Origin: Pseudocitrobacter sp913778145
Lineage (GTDB): Bacteria > Pseudomonadota > Gammaproteobacteria > Enterobacterales > Enterobacteriaceae
Direction: 5' to 3'
Assembly (NCBI GenBank): GCA_035726825.1
Contig: JALNTX010000003.1
Span: forward strand, 1 to 64,000
Length of the DNA: 64,000 nucleotides
Under the pieces are notes generated by a model. That model was not told the DNA's origin. It saw only the letters and a program-made list of their open reading frames with translations, and did not search any database. Positions 27,586 to 39,100 of this stretch are shown here, in pieces (positions within the stretch are counted from its first letter, which is position 1; every line of letters starts with the position of its first letter). A program made the translations under genes and the position numbers.

Positions 27586-27927
27586 ATGCGCTGTAAAACG
27601 CTGACTGCTGCCGCAGCGGTTCTTCTGATGTTGACCGCAGGCTGTTCCACTCTGGAGCGAGTGGTTTACCGTCCTGACATCAATCAGGGAAACTATCTGG
27701 CACCTAACGATATTTCAAAAATCCGCATCGGCATGACCCAACAACAGGTCGCTTATGCATTAGGTACCCCGATGATGTCCGATCCGTTCGGCACCAACAC
27801 CTGGTTCTACGTGTTCCGCCAGCAGCCGGGCCATGAGAAAGTGACGCAGCAGACGCTGACGCTCACCTTCAACAGCAGCGGTGTACTGACCAACATCGAT
27901 AACAAACCTGCGCTGACCGGTGAGTAA
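27586..27927 (+). CDS. bamE: BamE (SmpA) outer-membrane assembly lipoprotein
   Basis: Small lipoprotein of the BAM complex that supports the BamA-BamD contact and binds phosphatidylglycerol. The 113 residues include the lipobox LTAGC (Cys20) and the conserved DINQGNYL, KIRIGMTQQQVAYALGTPM and DPFGTNTWFYVFRQQPG. It follows recN by about 150 bases with its own upstream region, and is closed by a strong terminator. BamD of the same complex is at 5557. Confidence 0.97.
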   Translation: MRCKTLTAAAAVLLMLTAGCSTLERVVYRPDINQGNYLAPNDISKIRIGMTQQQVAYALGTPMMSDPFGTNTWFYVFRQQPGHEKVTQQTLTLTFNSSGVLTNIDNKPALTGE

Positions 27928-27940
27928 GCTCAGGCAATAA

Positions 27941-27967
27941 AAAAAGCGCTCAGTGAGCGCTTTTTTT
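27941..27967 (+). terminator. bamE rho-independent terminator
   Basis: AAAAAGCGCTC-AGT-GAGCGCTTTTTTT stem-loop. The A and T tracts on both sides make it work in both directions, also serving rnfH, which converges from the right. Confidence 0.93.
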
Positions 27968-27991
27968 GTTTCTGGCTGCTGAAAAGTGACA

Positions 27992-28285
27992 TCAGGCTTT
28001 CCCGGCTGATTTCTCTGCACGCTGGCGACGCAGTTCTTTCGGGTCGGCAATCAGCGGGCGATAAATCTCAACCCGGTCACCGTCCTGCACCACGTCCAGC
28101 AACTTAACCGGGCGGCTATAGATACCCACTTTATTCTTCGCAAGATCGATATCGTCACGCAGCGTCAGAATACCGCTCGCCAGAATCGCCTGCTCAACGG
28201 TGGCACCCTCTTCCAGCGTTACCCGTTGCAGGTACTGTTTTTGCGGCAGTGCATAGGCCACTTCAACCACAATATTACCCGGCAC
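27992..28285 (-). CDS. rnfH: RnfH family ubiquitin-fold protein
   Basis: The 97-residue UPF0125/RnfH protein has a beta-grasp (ubiquitin-like) fold and unknown biochemical role, although it is named after rnf electron-transport loci. The family core IVVEVAYALPQKQYLQRVTL...GIYSRPVKLLD...DGDRVEIYRPL is present, and the tail is basic. It overlaps the end of ratA by 11 bases, so the two are co-transcribed as in E. coli. Confidence 0.93.
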   Translation of the reverse strand: MPGNIVVEVAYALPQKQYLQRVTLEEGATVEQAILASGILTLRDDIDLAKNKVGIYSRPVKLLDVVQDGDRVEIYRPLIADPKELRRQRAEKSAGKA

Positions 28286-28712
28286 TGTAAACCTCTCTGG
28301 CGCGCATCGTAAATGCCTGAACCATGTTCAGCGCCAGCTCTTTGAAAATGCGCCCAAAGGCCATCTCAATCAGCTTATTGGTAAATTCGAAATCAAGGTG
28401 GAACTCGATTTTACAGGCGTCCTGACTGAGTGGGATAAACTTCCAGCCGCCAATCAGTTTCTTAAATGGCCCATCCACCAGCTGCATCAAAATGCTCTGG
28501 TTGCTGGTAAGGATATTCCGCGTCGTGAACGTTTTGCTGATACCGGCCTTCGACACGTCCACCGCCGCCGTCATTTGCGTCGGGCCTGACTCCAGCACGC
28601 GACTTCCGGTGCAGCCAGGTAAGAAATCAGGATAAGCATTAACGTCGTTGACGAGGGTATACATTTGCTCCGCGCTATAGGGCACCAGCGCAGTACGGCT
28701 AATCTGAGGCAT
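28275..28712 (-). CDS. ratA: RatA, START-like ribosome-binding toxin / CoQ-binding-type protein
   Basis: SRPBCC/START-domain protein; in E. coli it is reported to bind 50S subunits and block 70S formation, while eukaryotic Coq10 homologues bind ubiquinone. The chosen start MPQISRTALVPYSAEQMY gives 145 residues; the frame allows a 158-residue form from an ATG 13 codons upstream. The family motifs FLPGCTGSRVLE and GGWKFIPL are conserved. It is divergent from smpB and overlaps rnfH. Confidence 0.93.
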   Translation of the reverse strand: MPQISRTALVPYSAEQMYTLVNDVNAYPDFLPGCTGSRVLESGPTQMTAAVDVSKAGISKTFTTRNILTSNQSILMQLVDGPFKKLIGGWKFIPLSQDACKIEFHLDFEFTNKLIEMAFGRIFKELALNMVQAFTMRAREVYSAG

Positions 28713-28862
28713 AGCAATTTCCATGTTCGAACACGGGCTAAATAGTATCATTTATCTACGGTTAAAAAAAACGTTCCGCGGCAACTCGTGCTAAGATAGC
28801 GCATTGCGCCTCGCGGGAGCTTGAGGCAGATGTGTACGAACTTGCGATGACTTCAGGATATT

Positions 28863-29345
28863 ATGACTAAGAAAAAAGCACACAAACCTGGATCGGCCAC
28901 CATTGCGCTGAACAAACGCGCCCGCCACGATTACTTTATCGAAGAAGAGTACGAAGCGGGCCTCGCGCTGCAAGGCTGGGAAGTAAAATCCCTGCGAGCC
29001 GGTAAAGCCAACATTGGCGATAGCTACGTGATCCTGAAAGATGGCGAAGCCTACCTCTTCGGCGCAAACTTTACGCCGCTGACGGTTGCCTCATCCCACT
29101 ATGTTTGCGACCCAACGCGTACCCGTAAACTGCTGCTTAATCAGCGTGAACTGGATACCCTTATCGGCCAGATCAACCGCGACGGTTATACGGTCGTTGC
29201 GCTGTCGCTGTACTGGAAAAATGCCTGGTGCAAAGTCAAAATCGGCGTGGCGAAAGGTAAGCAACAGCACGACAAGCGTAACGACGTGAAAGACCGCGAA
29301 TGGAAGCTTGATAAAGCGCGTATCATGAAAAACGCCGGGCGTTAA
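28863..29345 (+). CDS. smpB: SsrA-binding protein SmpB
   Basis: Binds the tRNA-like part of tmRNA and brings it to stalled ribosomes for trans-translation. The 160 residues equal E. coli. The OB-fold core (ALNKRARHDYFIEE...GWEVKSLRAGKANIGDSYV) and the basic C-terminal tail (GKQQHDKRNDVKDREWKLDKARIMKNAGR), which enters the mRNA channel, are intact. In E. coli ssrA follows directly; here its partner lies 17.8 kb away, beyond the adhesin island. Confidence 0.98.
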   Translation: MTKKKAHKPGSATIALNKRARHDYFIEEEYEAGLALQGWEVKSLRAGKANIGDSYVILKDGEAYLFGANFTPLTVASSHYVCDPTRTRKLLLNQRELDTLIGQINRDGYTVVALSLYWKNAWCKVKIGVAKGKQQHDKRNDVKDREWKLDKARIMKNAGR

Positions 29346-29356
29346 AAAATGTTATG

Positions 29357-29384
29357 CACCCGCATCACTTAAAACGTGCGGGTG
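29357..29384 (+). terminator. Hairpin after smpB
   Basis: CACCCGCA...TGCGGGTG, an eight-pair stem with a 12-base loop and TTTATC after it, 11 bases past the smpB stop. It is probably a moderate terminator. Confidence 0.6.
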
Positions 29385-29892
29385 TTTATCAACATCGTTC
29401 CCCGTAACATGTCACCTTTATGAATCACAACAATTAAACCTGCCCTTCCTCAAGAATATATTCTTCGCCATAACATCGGAACGTTGATGGATTCATAACT
29501 TAATTTCATAATATATTTTATATCTTTGTCTCTTTTCCTTTTACATAAGAAATAATCCCACGATGTCATTAATTATGCGCGCGATCACGGATATATCATA
29601 TTTTTATTCATTAATTTCATCGATTAAATAATAAAAATGTGTCGAAATATCATTTCGGACATTTCCTAAAAGGCGTTTTTTTTGCCTTTTTTTACGCCAG
29701 TTTTCGGTGACTTACCTAAAATCCGCTTCAATAACCCGGTGACACTAAAAACAGAAAAACATACAAATTCATGATGTTAAAAAATGTTTCTTCGTTCTAG
29801 CCACCTGATAACCACACAAACAAAAGCGTCATTACCCCTTCATAACTTGCTGGTTTAACTGATAGTTAGCAAGCTTGCGATTGTGCTGCCGT

Positions 29893-29921
29893 TTGCGAAT
29901 TGTCTTATATCTGGCTATATC
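29893..29921 (+). promoter_or_regulatory. Candidate adhesin promoter
   Basis: TTGCGA (29893-29898), 17-base spacer, TATATC (29916-29921, preceded by C as in sigma-S type -10 elements). It would give a 5' leader of roughly 245 bases. It is the best-looking pair in this stretch but has no independent support. Confidence 0.4.
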
Positions 29922-30024
29922 AACAACAGTACCTCGTATTTAAGAAATCATTTTCAGCAAGGAATTAAATTTCACATAGAAATTATTTAACTATTCGCCA
30001 AATAATATTTGAGAATATTCCTAA

Positions 30025-30042
30025 CCACTATTTCGATAGTGG
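30025..30042 (+). promoter_or_regulatory. UUCG hairpin in the adhesin 5' leader
   Basis: CCACTAT-TTCG-ATAGTGG, a perfect seven-pair stem with a UUCG loop, about 133 bases before the adhesin start. A candidate element for mRNA stability or translational control. Confidence 0.5.
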
Positions 30043-30175
30043 GCGCTACCGCTTTCGCCTGAATTTCAGACGAAATGAATATTACAACAAATATGCCGGC
30101 ATGAAGGTCCTGAGCTGCTGAATAACCGAATATCGCCATTGCGATCAACCTGTTCATCTCGAATGGAGTGACACC

Positions 30176-33100
30176 ATGCGTTCTGTATCGATTATTTCAA
30201 AAATGACGACTGTCGCCACGACGACCACCACCGATAGCGTGACGCTGAGCGCCCCATCGATTGTCAAAATTAATGTCGATCGCGCCGATATTGCCTCGAT
30301 GCAGCGGGCTAATCAGGATCTGGTTATCACCCTGAAAAATGGCGAAATCGTGACGGTAAAAAACTTTTACGTCACCTCTGATTTAGGGCCAAGCCAGCTT
30401 GTACTGGAGGATGCAAACGGCGCGCTCTGGTGGGTACAGGACACAGACGGCGCGTTCCATTTTCAGCAAATCAGCAGCATTGATGAATTGCTGGTTGCCG
30501 GAGAGGGTAGCAACGAAGGCGGCGGTGCCGCCTGGGCCTGGATTCTGGGCGGAGCTGCGGCAGCTGCCGGGATTGGTATTGCCGCGTCCAACAGTAACGG
30601 CAGCGGCAGTCATCACAATGATGATAACGGCAACGGCAACGGTGATGGTGATGGTGATGGTGATGGTGATGGTGGGGGTACCGATCCGGGAAATCCTGAA
30701 CCTCCGGTGGATACCACTCCCCCCGGCGCACCGACAGACTTAGCCATCACGCCGGATGGAAAAACTATTACGGGCCACGCCGAACCCGGTAGCACCGTGA
30801 TCATTCGTGACGCTAACGGCAACATCATCGGGACAGGCAAGACGGGCAATGACGGCAAATTTACGGTTGACCTCAACACGCCGCAGTCTAACGGGGAACA
30901 TCTGACCGCAGAAGCGCGGGATCCCTCTAACAATACTGGCCCAACATCATCCATTACTGCGCCAGATACCACACCACCCGAGGCGCCGACTAATCTGGCA
31001 ATCAATGACGCCGGCACCGTTCTTACCGGAAAAGCGGAAGCCGGGAGCACCATTACCGTGCGTGACGCGAATGGCAATGTGATTGGTACCGGGAAAACCG
31101 ATAACAACGGTAACTTCTCCGTTACCCTGACAACGGCACAAAAAGATGGTCAACACCTCACCGTTGACGCCCAGGACGCCGCCCACAATACCAGCCCCGA
31201 AGCGACAATAATCGCACCGGATACTACCGCACCAGCAGCACCGGTAATCAGCGAACTGCTGGATAACACCGCCCCTATCACCGGCCCAATTACCAACAAC
31301 GGCTTCACCAATGCAACTAAGCCTGTGCTTAGCGGCAGCGGTGTGGCCGGGGATACCATCACAATTTTCGACAATGGGGTAAAAATTGGCACGGTCACGG
31401 TTAACAGCAGCGGTCACTGGAGTTTCACGCCGACCACCCCGCTTTCTCAGGGAGAACATACGCTCAGCGTACGTCAGACGGACGCTGCGGGTAATGTCAG
31501 TACCGCCACAACCGGGCCAACCTTTACCGTCGACACCACGCCGCCCGCCACACCGGGTAATCTGAGCATTAACGCCAACGGCACGCACGTTACCGGTACA
31601 GGCGAAGTCGGCAGTACGATAACCATTACAGATAAGCAAGGTAACGTACTGGGAACCGCAACCGTGGGGGCAAACGGTACCTTCGATGTCACCCTGAAAA
31701 CGCCGCAAACCCACGGCGAAACGCTGGAGGCCTACGCGACCGATAAAGCAGGAAATGCGAGTACGGATGCCTCTCTCCTCGCTCCCGATACATCAACAGG
31801 TTCCGAACCGCCTCCTGCCCCTATTATTGGGCAACTGCTGGACGATGTAGGCACAATAACCGGCCCGATAGCGAACGGCGGGGTCACCAATGATAATCGC
31901 CCTGAACTGACAGGCAATGGCATTGCCGGAGATACCATCACCGTCTTTGATAAAGGCGTATTACTCGGAACAACCACCGTTGGCAGCGATGGCAAATGGA
32001 GCTTCACCCCCTCGACGCCGCTGGCAGAAGGGTCTCACGCATTTACGGTTGAGCAAAGCAATGCCAGCGGGAAAACCAGCACGCCGGCCACCGGCCCAAC
32101 ATTCACCGTGGATACACAAGCCCCTGCTTCTGCGGTAATTACCGGGCAATCAGAGAACGGCGCGGAGATATCGGGTAACGCCGAGGCCGGTGCGACCGTT
32201 ACGATTATTGGTGCGAATAACGTCATATTAGGTTCTGGTATCGCTGATAGTAACGGACACTTTACGATTTCGCTCTCACCGGCACAGACACATGGGGAAG
32301 CGCTTCAGGCTCAGATTCATGATGCTGCGGGCAATGCCGGACTGGCGACTAATTTTAACGCCGTGAATTCTGGCTTCCCTGCGGCACCGGTCATCACTTC
32401 TGTTGTCGACGATGTCGCGCCCTCTACCGGTCAATTGACCAACGGACAGGCGACAAATGACAGTCGACCGGAAATTTCAGGCACCGCCGAAGCCGGTAGT
32501 ATCATAAATATTTATGATAACGGCACGTTACTGGCCTCTGTCACCGCCAATCAAAATGGGCAGTGGAGTTTTGAACCCTCCCAACCTTTAAACGATGGTT
32601 CACATGCTTTGACCATTACAGCGACCAATAGCGCGGGCACCAGCGTGGCGTCACCGCCTTTCACCCTCAAGGTGGATACCATTCCCCCGGGGCAACCGGG
32701 TGAACTGTCCGTATCACAGGATGGTGTTACCGTTACGGGGACTGCGGAAGCGGGAAGTACCGTCACCATCATCGGTGCTGACGGCACGACGCTTGGTACC
32801 GCAACGACAGGTACCGATGGTCATTTCTCGGCAGTCATTGCGCCAGCACAAAAAAATGGTGAAACGCTCACGGCAGTCGCTACGGACGCCGCAGGCAACG
32901 CCAGCTCACCGTCAACCGTTGTGGCAGGCGACACAACCGCCCCAGCCGCGCCAGAAAATCTGCAAATCAACGACGAAGGCACGCACGTCACCGGAACGGC
33001 GGAGCCGGGTAGTACGGTGACGATTGTTGATGTGAATAATCAACCACTCGGTAGCGCCACCGCCGGAGACGACGGTAAGTTCGACGTCACCTTAACCACA

Positions 33101-36100
33101 CCGCAAACGAATGGTGAAGTGCTGCTGGCCACCGCGACCGACACGCATGAGAACAGCAGCCCGACGTCCAGCATAACGGCACCGGATAGCACGGCCCCGC
33201 TTGCGCCGGAAAACGTTGTGGTGAATGACGACGGTAATATCGTCACCGGTAAAGCCGAACCCGGTAGCACGGTCACCGTATCCGACAGCGGCGGTCATAC
33301 CTTAGGCAGCGGTACGGCAGGCAGCGACGGCAGTTTCAGCGTTACGATTACCCCCGCGCAAACGAACGGAGAGACCCTCGACGTTACTGCACAGGACAAA
33401 GCCGGGAATGTCAGCCCGCCAACAGCCGTGGACGCGCCAGATACCACGCCACCCGCTGTGCCGGCAATTACTGCGGTTATCGATGATGTCGAAGATATTA
33501 CCGGGCAAATCGCAAGTGGAGGCACCACTAACGATGCTCGCCCGGAAATACAGGGAACCGCCGACGCGGGAACCACCATCAATGTATTCGATAACGGTAT
33601 CCTGCTGGGCACAACGGTCGCCGATGACACCGGAAAATGGACCTTTACGCCTACCAACGATCTTGGTCAGGGAAGCCATACCCTCACGGTGACCGCGACA
33701 GATAATGCGGGCAATACCAGTCAACCCGGCTTCGCATTTACCGTCTCCGTTGATACGCTTGCACCGTTAACACCAACGATTACTCAGGTAAACAATGACT
33801 CTGGTTCTAATATTGGGCCAGTGAGCAATGGTGGCGACACCAACGATACGACGCCTGTGATCACCGGTTCCGGCGAGCCCGGCACAAAAATCACCGTCTA
33901 TGATAACGGTGATGCGTTGGGAAGCGTCACGGTCAAAGGTGATGGCACCTGGACTTTCCCGGTAACCACCCCGCTGGGAGAAGGGCCGCACAGCTTTACC
34001 GCCACGGCGACCGACGCGGCGGGTAACGAAACACCGCCTTCGGCCGCCTGGGACGTGAACGTCAACACGGTATCTCCAGCCACGCCGACGATCATCGGTG
34101 TGGAAGATAATATCGGCACCGTAACCGGTAATATTGGTAACAACGCTTCCACCGACGATACGCAGCCCACGCTGAATGGGAATGGAACGGCAGGATCGAC
34201 CATTACCGTCATGGATAACGGCGTCAGTATTGGGTCAACCCTCGTCGACGAAAACGGCAACTGGACCTTCACGCCGGAACAACCGCTCAAGGATGGTCCG
34301 CATGCGTTAACCGTCATCGCCAGCGATACGGCGGGCAATACCAGCGGCGAAGCCAGTTATAACCTGACGGTCGACACCGTCGCGCCAAACGCGCCACAGG
34401 TCACGCTGGCTACCGGCTTAGTGGGTGACGTTTCAACGGATATATCAAACGGTGGCAGTACGCAAAGCCCGCTGCCAGTCCTGCAAGGACAGGGCGAACC
34501 GGGCGCCACTATTACGCTGTATGAAAATGGGAACGCCATTGGGAGTGCAGTGGTTGGCGATGATGGGAAATGGCAAATTACCCCCGACAACCCGCTGAGC
34601 GAAGGCTCTCACACGCTGACGGCGAAAGCGACCGATACCGCAGGCAATGAGAGTCAATCATCGGCGAACTTCACGTTTGCCGTGGATACAACGCCCCCTG
34701 CTCAGCCCGCCATTCCAACGATCAGCGATGACGCGCAGCCCATCACGGGGAACGTGGCGAACAACGGTTATACCAACGATACCACCCCCACTATCAGCGG
34801 GAAGGGTACGCCTGGCGACACCATTACCCTGTTTAACAATGGCGATGAGTTTGCTAGCGTGCGCGTAGATACCAATGGCAACTGGACCTTCACGCCTTCT
34901 CCGGCGCTCGCCGAAGGCCAGTACACCATCACCGTTCAGGCCACCGATGCGGCAGGTAACGTCAGTACAGTCTCCGAGGGCATCAGTTTTACCGTCGACA
35001 CGAGTGCATCGGCGCCACCGGTCATTAGCTTCTACGACGATAACGTTGGGTTTATTCAGGGTGAGCACTATAACAACAGTATCACCGATGATAATCACCC
35101 GGTGTTCCACGGCACGGGGGAGGAAGGCGATACCATTACGCTTTACGATGGTAATGATGTCATCGGCACCGCCATCGTCGGCGCTGACGGCGCGTGGACC
35201 TTAACCCCCACCAGCGCCCTGGCCGACGGCCCGCACTCACTCACCGCAACCGCGACGGATCGCGCAGGCAACGTTAGCAACGTTTCCAGTGAGTTTAATG
35301 TGGATGTGAATACCGTACCGCTGGTGACTCCGGCAATAACGGAGGTTCTCGACAATGAAGATCCCGTTACCGGCCCAATCATCAACGGCGGCTTCACCAA
35401 TGATACTACGCTGACCTTCTCCGGCACGGGCACCATCGGCAGCACAATAACGCTTTACGATAATGGCGTGGCGATCCCCGGCGCGACGGCAGTGGTCGGT
35501 GAAGAAGGTACCTGGACGATTACCCCACCGGCGTTGAGCGAAGCCGAGCACAGTTTCACCGTGGTGGCCGAAGATACCGCAGGGAACATATCAGCACCGT
35601 CTGATGCCATCGACGTTACGGTAGACAGTTCTGCGCCTATCGCGCCAACGGTGGCAGACATAGCGGATGACGGCACCAGCATCGGCGGTACGGCAGAAGC
35701 CTACAGCACCGTGACGATCCGGGATGCATCCAATAATGTGCTTGGGACGGGTACAGCCGACGCCAGCGGTAACTTTACGGTGAAAATTTCTCCGTCACAG
35801 ACGGCGGGCGAAGCGCTTACCGCCACCGCCACTGACCGCGCAGGCAACCAAGGCCCGGAAACCTCCTTTACAGCCAGTAATTCCGGGTTGCCTGACGCAC
35901 CGACGATTACTCAGGTTGTGGACGATCAGGCCCCGGTACTGGTTAACCTGGCAAACGGGCAAAGTACCAACGACACGCTGCCAACCCTTAGCGGTAAAGC
36001 AGCGGCGAATGCCGTCGTACACATTTTAATTGATGGCACAGAGGTCACGACGGTCAATGCCGACGGAAATGGCGACTGGACCTATCAGGTCAGTACAGGA

Positions 36101-39100
36101 TTAACTGACGGCCTGCATACTTTTGCTGTCAGTCAGACCACTATCGTTGATGGTTCTCCCGTCAACAGCGGCACATCGCCTGGTTTTGCGATCAACGTTG
36201 ATACCGCAGCCCCGGTTGCCCCGGTCATCCTACAGGTAACCGACGACGTTCCTCCTGGCTTCGGTCAAATCATCAGCGGCCAACCGACTAACGATAGTCG
36301 TCCAACCTTTGCCGGTACGGCGGAGGCCGGTTCGACCCTCTCGATTTATGACAATGGCACGCTGGTGACGACCATTACCGTGGGCAGCAACGGAAGCTGG
36401 AGCTATATTCCTGCCACCCCACTCGCCGATGGCGAGCACAGTTTCACCCTGACCGCGACCGATTCCGCGGGCAATGTGAGCACGCCATCCGCTGAGTTTG
36501 TGGTGAATGTAGATACAACGGCCCCCGTGGCACCGACGATTGTCAAAGGCGTGGATGATGTGGGAAATGCGCCAACCGACCTCGCTAACGGTCAGGTGAC
36601 AAACGACAATCTGCCTGCGTTAAGCGGCACCGCCGAAGCGGGCGCGACGATTATTATTCGCGACAATGGTACACAAATCGGTACCGTTCAGGCGGATACG
36701 TCAGGCGCCTGGAGCTTCACACCGGGTAGCACCTTAGCGGAAGGAAGTCATCGTTTTACCGCCACTGCCACCGATAGTGCAGGCAACGTCAGTGGGTCTT
36801 CTGCAGGCTTTACGCTGAACGTTGATACCGTTGCGCCGACATCGCCGGTTATTACAGCCGTCGAAGATAATGTGGGCGGCACCACCCCACTGACGAACGG
36901 ACAACTGACGAACGATTCTCAGCCGACATTAACCGGCACGGCAGAAGCGGGCGCGACCATCACTGTCTCCGATAACGGCACGCCGCTTGGCACCACGCAG
37001 GCGGATGGTAACGGCAACTGGAGTTTTACCCCTGGTGCGCCATTGGGTGAAGGTAATCACAGCCTGACGGTGACCGCCACGGATAGTGCAGGCAACGCCA
37101 GCACGCCGTCAGCAGGTTTCGGCATTGTCGTCGATTCCGTTGCGCCTACCGCCCCCGCCATTGTCTCCGTTACCGATACCACCACGCCGGTAACCGGGCC
37201 GATAAACAGCGGACAATCCACGAATGAAACCCGTCCTACACTGAACGGCACAGGGGAAGCGGGTGCCACAATTACCGTCTATAGCGACGGTAACGCAATC
37301 GGTACGACAACCGTCTCCGCAGGGGGGAGCTGGAGCTTTACGCCAACCACCGCACTGCCTGATGGTCAGCATACGCTTACCGTAACCGCGACGGACGCTG
37401 CCGGTAATATTAGCGCCCCCTCCTCCGGCTTTACGTTCGTTGTCGACACCCTAGCCCCTACGGTTCCGGTAGTGACAAGTGTGGTCGATGATGCAGGAAC
37501 GCTGACCGGAAGCCTGTCATCGGGGCAATCTACGGATGATTCTCGACCGGCAATGACGGGCACAGCCGAAGCTAACGCTACTGTCAAAATTTATGATAAC
37601 GGCACCCTGATAGGCACCGTGACCGCCAATGGTTCTGGCGTCTGGAACTTTACGCCAACAACAGACCTGGCCAACGGCGCACACGCTCTGACCGTAACGG
37701 CTACTGATAGCGCAGGCAACGCCAGCGCACCGGGCACAGCGTTCAATATTGTGGTCGATACCCTTGCGCCGCTGGCACCGGTTATCAACCAGGCGTCGGC
37801 CAATACGGGTACCGACACCAGCACGCTGACAAACGGTCAGTTCACTAATGATGCTACCCCTACCCTCAGCGGTACCGCCGAAGCAGGCTCGACCGTTAAC
37901 GTCTTTGATGGTGGCACGAAAATCGGGACCGTCACCGCCGATGCCAATGGCAACTGGAGCTTCACGCCGGGCGCTGACCTCGCCGCCGGCTCACACACTT
38001 TTACTGCGTCTGCCACAGACGCCGTGGGCAACGTTGGGCCGCTTTCCGGTAATTTCACGCTGAACATTGATACCACCGCACCGGTCGCGCCACAGCTGAT
38101 CTCGGTGGTTGATGATGTGGCAGGCGGCGTGGTTGGGGCGCTGTCGAATGGACAGGCAACAAATGATGCGCGCCCTACGCTCAACGGAAGCGCCGAAGCC
38201 AACAGTACCGTGAAAATTTATGACGGCACGACGCTTATTGGTACCACCACCGCAGGTAGCGACGGCGCATGGACCTTTACGCCGTCTACCTCGCTGGCAA
38301 ATGGTTCGCATACATTTACCGTGACGGCAACCGACGCTGCGGGGAACGTCAGCGACGCGACCGGCGGGTTTACTGTTGTTGTCGACACGACAGCGCCTGG
38401 CGTCCCCGTTATCAGTACGATCGTTGACGACGTCGGAACGGTTACCGGCCCGGTTGCCAATGGCCAGCCAACCAACGATACGCGACCAACCCTGAACGGC
38501 ACGGCAGAAGCCAATGCGACGGTCAATATTTATGATAACGGTACGTTGGTCACCACCGTGGTGGCTAACGGCAGCGGAAGCTGGAGCTGGACGCCTACGG
38601 CCCCGCTGAGTGAAGGCAACCATGCCTTTACCGTCAACGCGACCGATACCGCTGGAAACAGCAGCGCGGTATCGCTTCCTTCCACCATTGTGGTCGATAC
38701 CACTCCGCCGGCGTTGCCAACTGGCCTTGCCGTCAACGCAACGGGTACCAGCGTGACCGGCACAGCGGAAGCGGGAAGCACGGTCACCATCACCAGCAGC
38801 ACCGGCACCGTGCTGGGGAGCGCAACGGCGGATGGGCTGGGCAACTTTACGGTGGCAATCTCTCCGGCGCAAACTAACGGCCAGGGGTTATTGGTCTATG
38901 CGGTTGATAAAGCGGGTAACCAGGGCAGTTCCGCAGACCTGACGGCACCGTTTACCGGCGTCCCTGGCGCGCCGATCATTGTTAGCGTGACAGATGACGT
39001 CGCCCCGGTGACCGGGAATGTGGGCAACGGGCAAAGCACCAATGACGCCTTGCCTACCCTTGCAGGCACAGCCCAGGCAAACGCGATCGTCAATATCTAC

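Larger units (their letters stand above)
29385..30175 (+). promoter_or_regulatory. Long AT-rich leader of the adhesin operon
   Basis: About 790 bases without a gene, clearly more AT-rich than the flanking core genes. AAAAGGC-GTTTTTTTT-GCCTTTTTTT (29668-29693) looks like a terminator of something short upstream or a regulatory stem. TCGGTGACTTA (29704-29714) matches 8 of 11 bases of the CsgD consensus CGGGTGAGTTA; Salmonella bapA is CsgD-controlled, but this match alone is weak. A promoter candidate and a UUCG hairpin are listed separately. Binding by H-NS is likely from composition only. Confidence 0.5.

Noticed and set aside
29704..29714. CsgD binding site as a firm feature
   Set aside because: Only 8 of 11 consensus bases match in an AT-rich region; kept as a hint inside the leader entry.
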